64,000 bases of DNA, taken from the NCBI RefSeq assembly GCF_000317125.1, contig NC_019695.1, forward strand, positions 1,228,336 through 1,292,335. Reading direction: 5' to 3'. Under the pieces are notes generated by a model. It worked only from the letters and a program-made list of their open reading frames with translations. It had not been told where the DNA came from and did no database searches. This DNA comes from Chroococcidiopsis thermalis PCC 7203 (GTDB lineage Bacteria; Cyanobacteriota; Cyanobacteriia; Cyanobacteriales; Chroococcidiopsidaceae). The translations under genes were made by a program, and so were the position numbers. Numbering within the stretch: the stretch's first letter is position 1; every line of letters begins with the position of its first letter. Positions 63,679-64,000 of the stretch are shown here, piece after piece.

Positions 63679-63912
63679 TTATAAATTTAAAAATTTAAGT
63701 AAAACTACGGTGACTTGAATTTGATTGAAGGTAGGGCGATCGCGAATTGCCAAAATTAAATTTACAACTCTAAAAGTTAAATTTGCTAATTCTTCTAACT
63801 GGGTGCTAGCAAGCTGCTGAAGGCGCGATCGCACCTTTGCTTCAACTGCACCCAATCGCCATGTGAGTCTTTTCAAAACGGCTGCTAACTCTCCTTCTTG
63901 CCTTCCTGGCAA
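63679..63912 (-). pseudogene. DUF4351 remnant of an Rpn-type nuclease/transposase gene
   Basis: A 77-codon open frame (PGRQEGELAAVLKRLTWRLG, then RLQQLASTQLEELANL) matching the C-terminal DUF4351 domain that follows the PD-(D/E)XK nuclease part in Rpn-family proteins. A stop codon lies only a few codons upstream and no ATG or nuclease domain is present, so it is a decayed fragment. Typical products promote recombination or transposition. It appears that an old mobile element was lost here. Confidence 0.65.
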
Positions 63913-63984
63913 CCGGAATACTCCACTCTAACACTTAGGTATAGTGGGGGTATAACTCGTTGTTAATATCTGGAACAGCTCGCG

Positions 63985-64000
63985 ATGAAAGTTAAAGGTA
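63985..64000 (+). CDS. Possible start of a plus-strand gene (cut by window end)
   Basis: ATGAAAGTTAAAGGTA opens a frame (MKVKG) that continues past the window. Only five codons are visible, so neither reality nor identity can be judged. Confidence 0.2.

Noticed and set aside
1-64000. tRNA, rRNA or tmRNA genes
   Set aside because: I scanned for the usual conserved arms and found none; this is by eye, so a tRNA could be missed.

Overview
The window is chromosomal DNA of a cyanobacterium. It encodes photosystem II D1 (psbA), PEP carboxylase (ppc), glycogen branching enzyme (glgB), proA, a CcbP-like calcium-binding protein and two hps (polysaccharide-secretion pseudopilin) modules, and it is full of GCGATCGC (HIP1-type) octamers and short tandem heptamer repeats. 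I cannot name the species; the hps genes and repeat style suggest a Chroococcidiopsis or Nostocales-like lineage (inference).

Layout. 1-6226: a minus-strand surface-polysaccharide cluster (two polytopic membrane proteins, two NAD-dependent sugar epimerases/dehydratases, a methyltransferase, a GtrA-GT2 fusion). 6651-8425: an IS605-type element with divergent tnpA and tnpB. 8675-9961: a MarR regulator and a membrane protein, with two palindromes between them. 10048-14263: a STAND-type NTPase with 14 WD40 repeats and a small partner protein sharing its N-terminal tag, resembling cyanobacterial NTP-dependent conflict systems. 14442-18848: a GH13 enzyme, an aldo/keto reductase and an alpha/beta hydrolase.

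19297-30512 is a ten-gene minus-strand operon that I do not recognise as a described pathway: AGE-type isomerase-like protein, two DJ-1/PfpI proteins, a ThDP-dependent decarboxylase-like enzyme, a double EthD protein, two 104-residue Nif11 proteins, two GMC oxidoreductases and a MetX-like alpha/beta hydrolase. An AraC regulator (31096-32004) lies upstream, and between them are two direct repeats 21 bp apart abutting a -35/-10 promoter, the layout expected for AraC class II activation. A Gfo/Idh/MocA dehydrogenase lies further upstream.

34211-48360 is mostly housekeeping: deoxyhypusine-synthase-like protein, macrodomain protein, proA, DUF427, ccbP-like, several small proteins, ppc, psbA with a clear terminator, and glgB. 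48443-63434 holds two consecutive hpsA-B-C-D modules on the minus strand. The end carries a DUF4351 (Rpn nuclease) remnant.

A theme runs across the window: dispersed repeats (heptamers, nonamers, GC-rich palindromes) not only fill intergenic gaps but have entered reading frames: inside ppc, in the prepilin leaders of hpsB, hpsC and hpsD of the second module, and at the C terminus of a PfpI protein.
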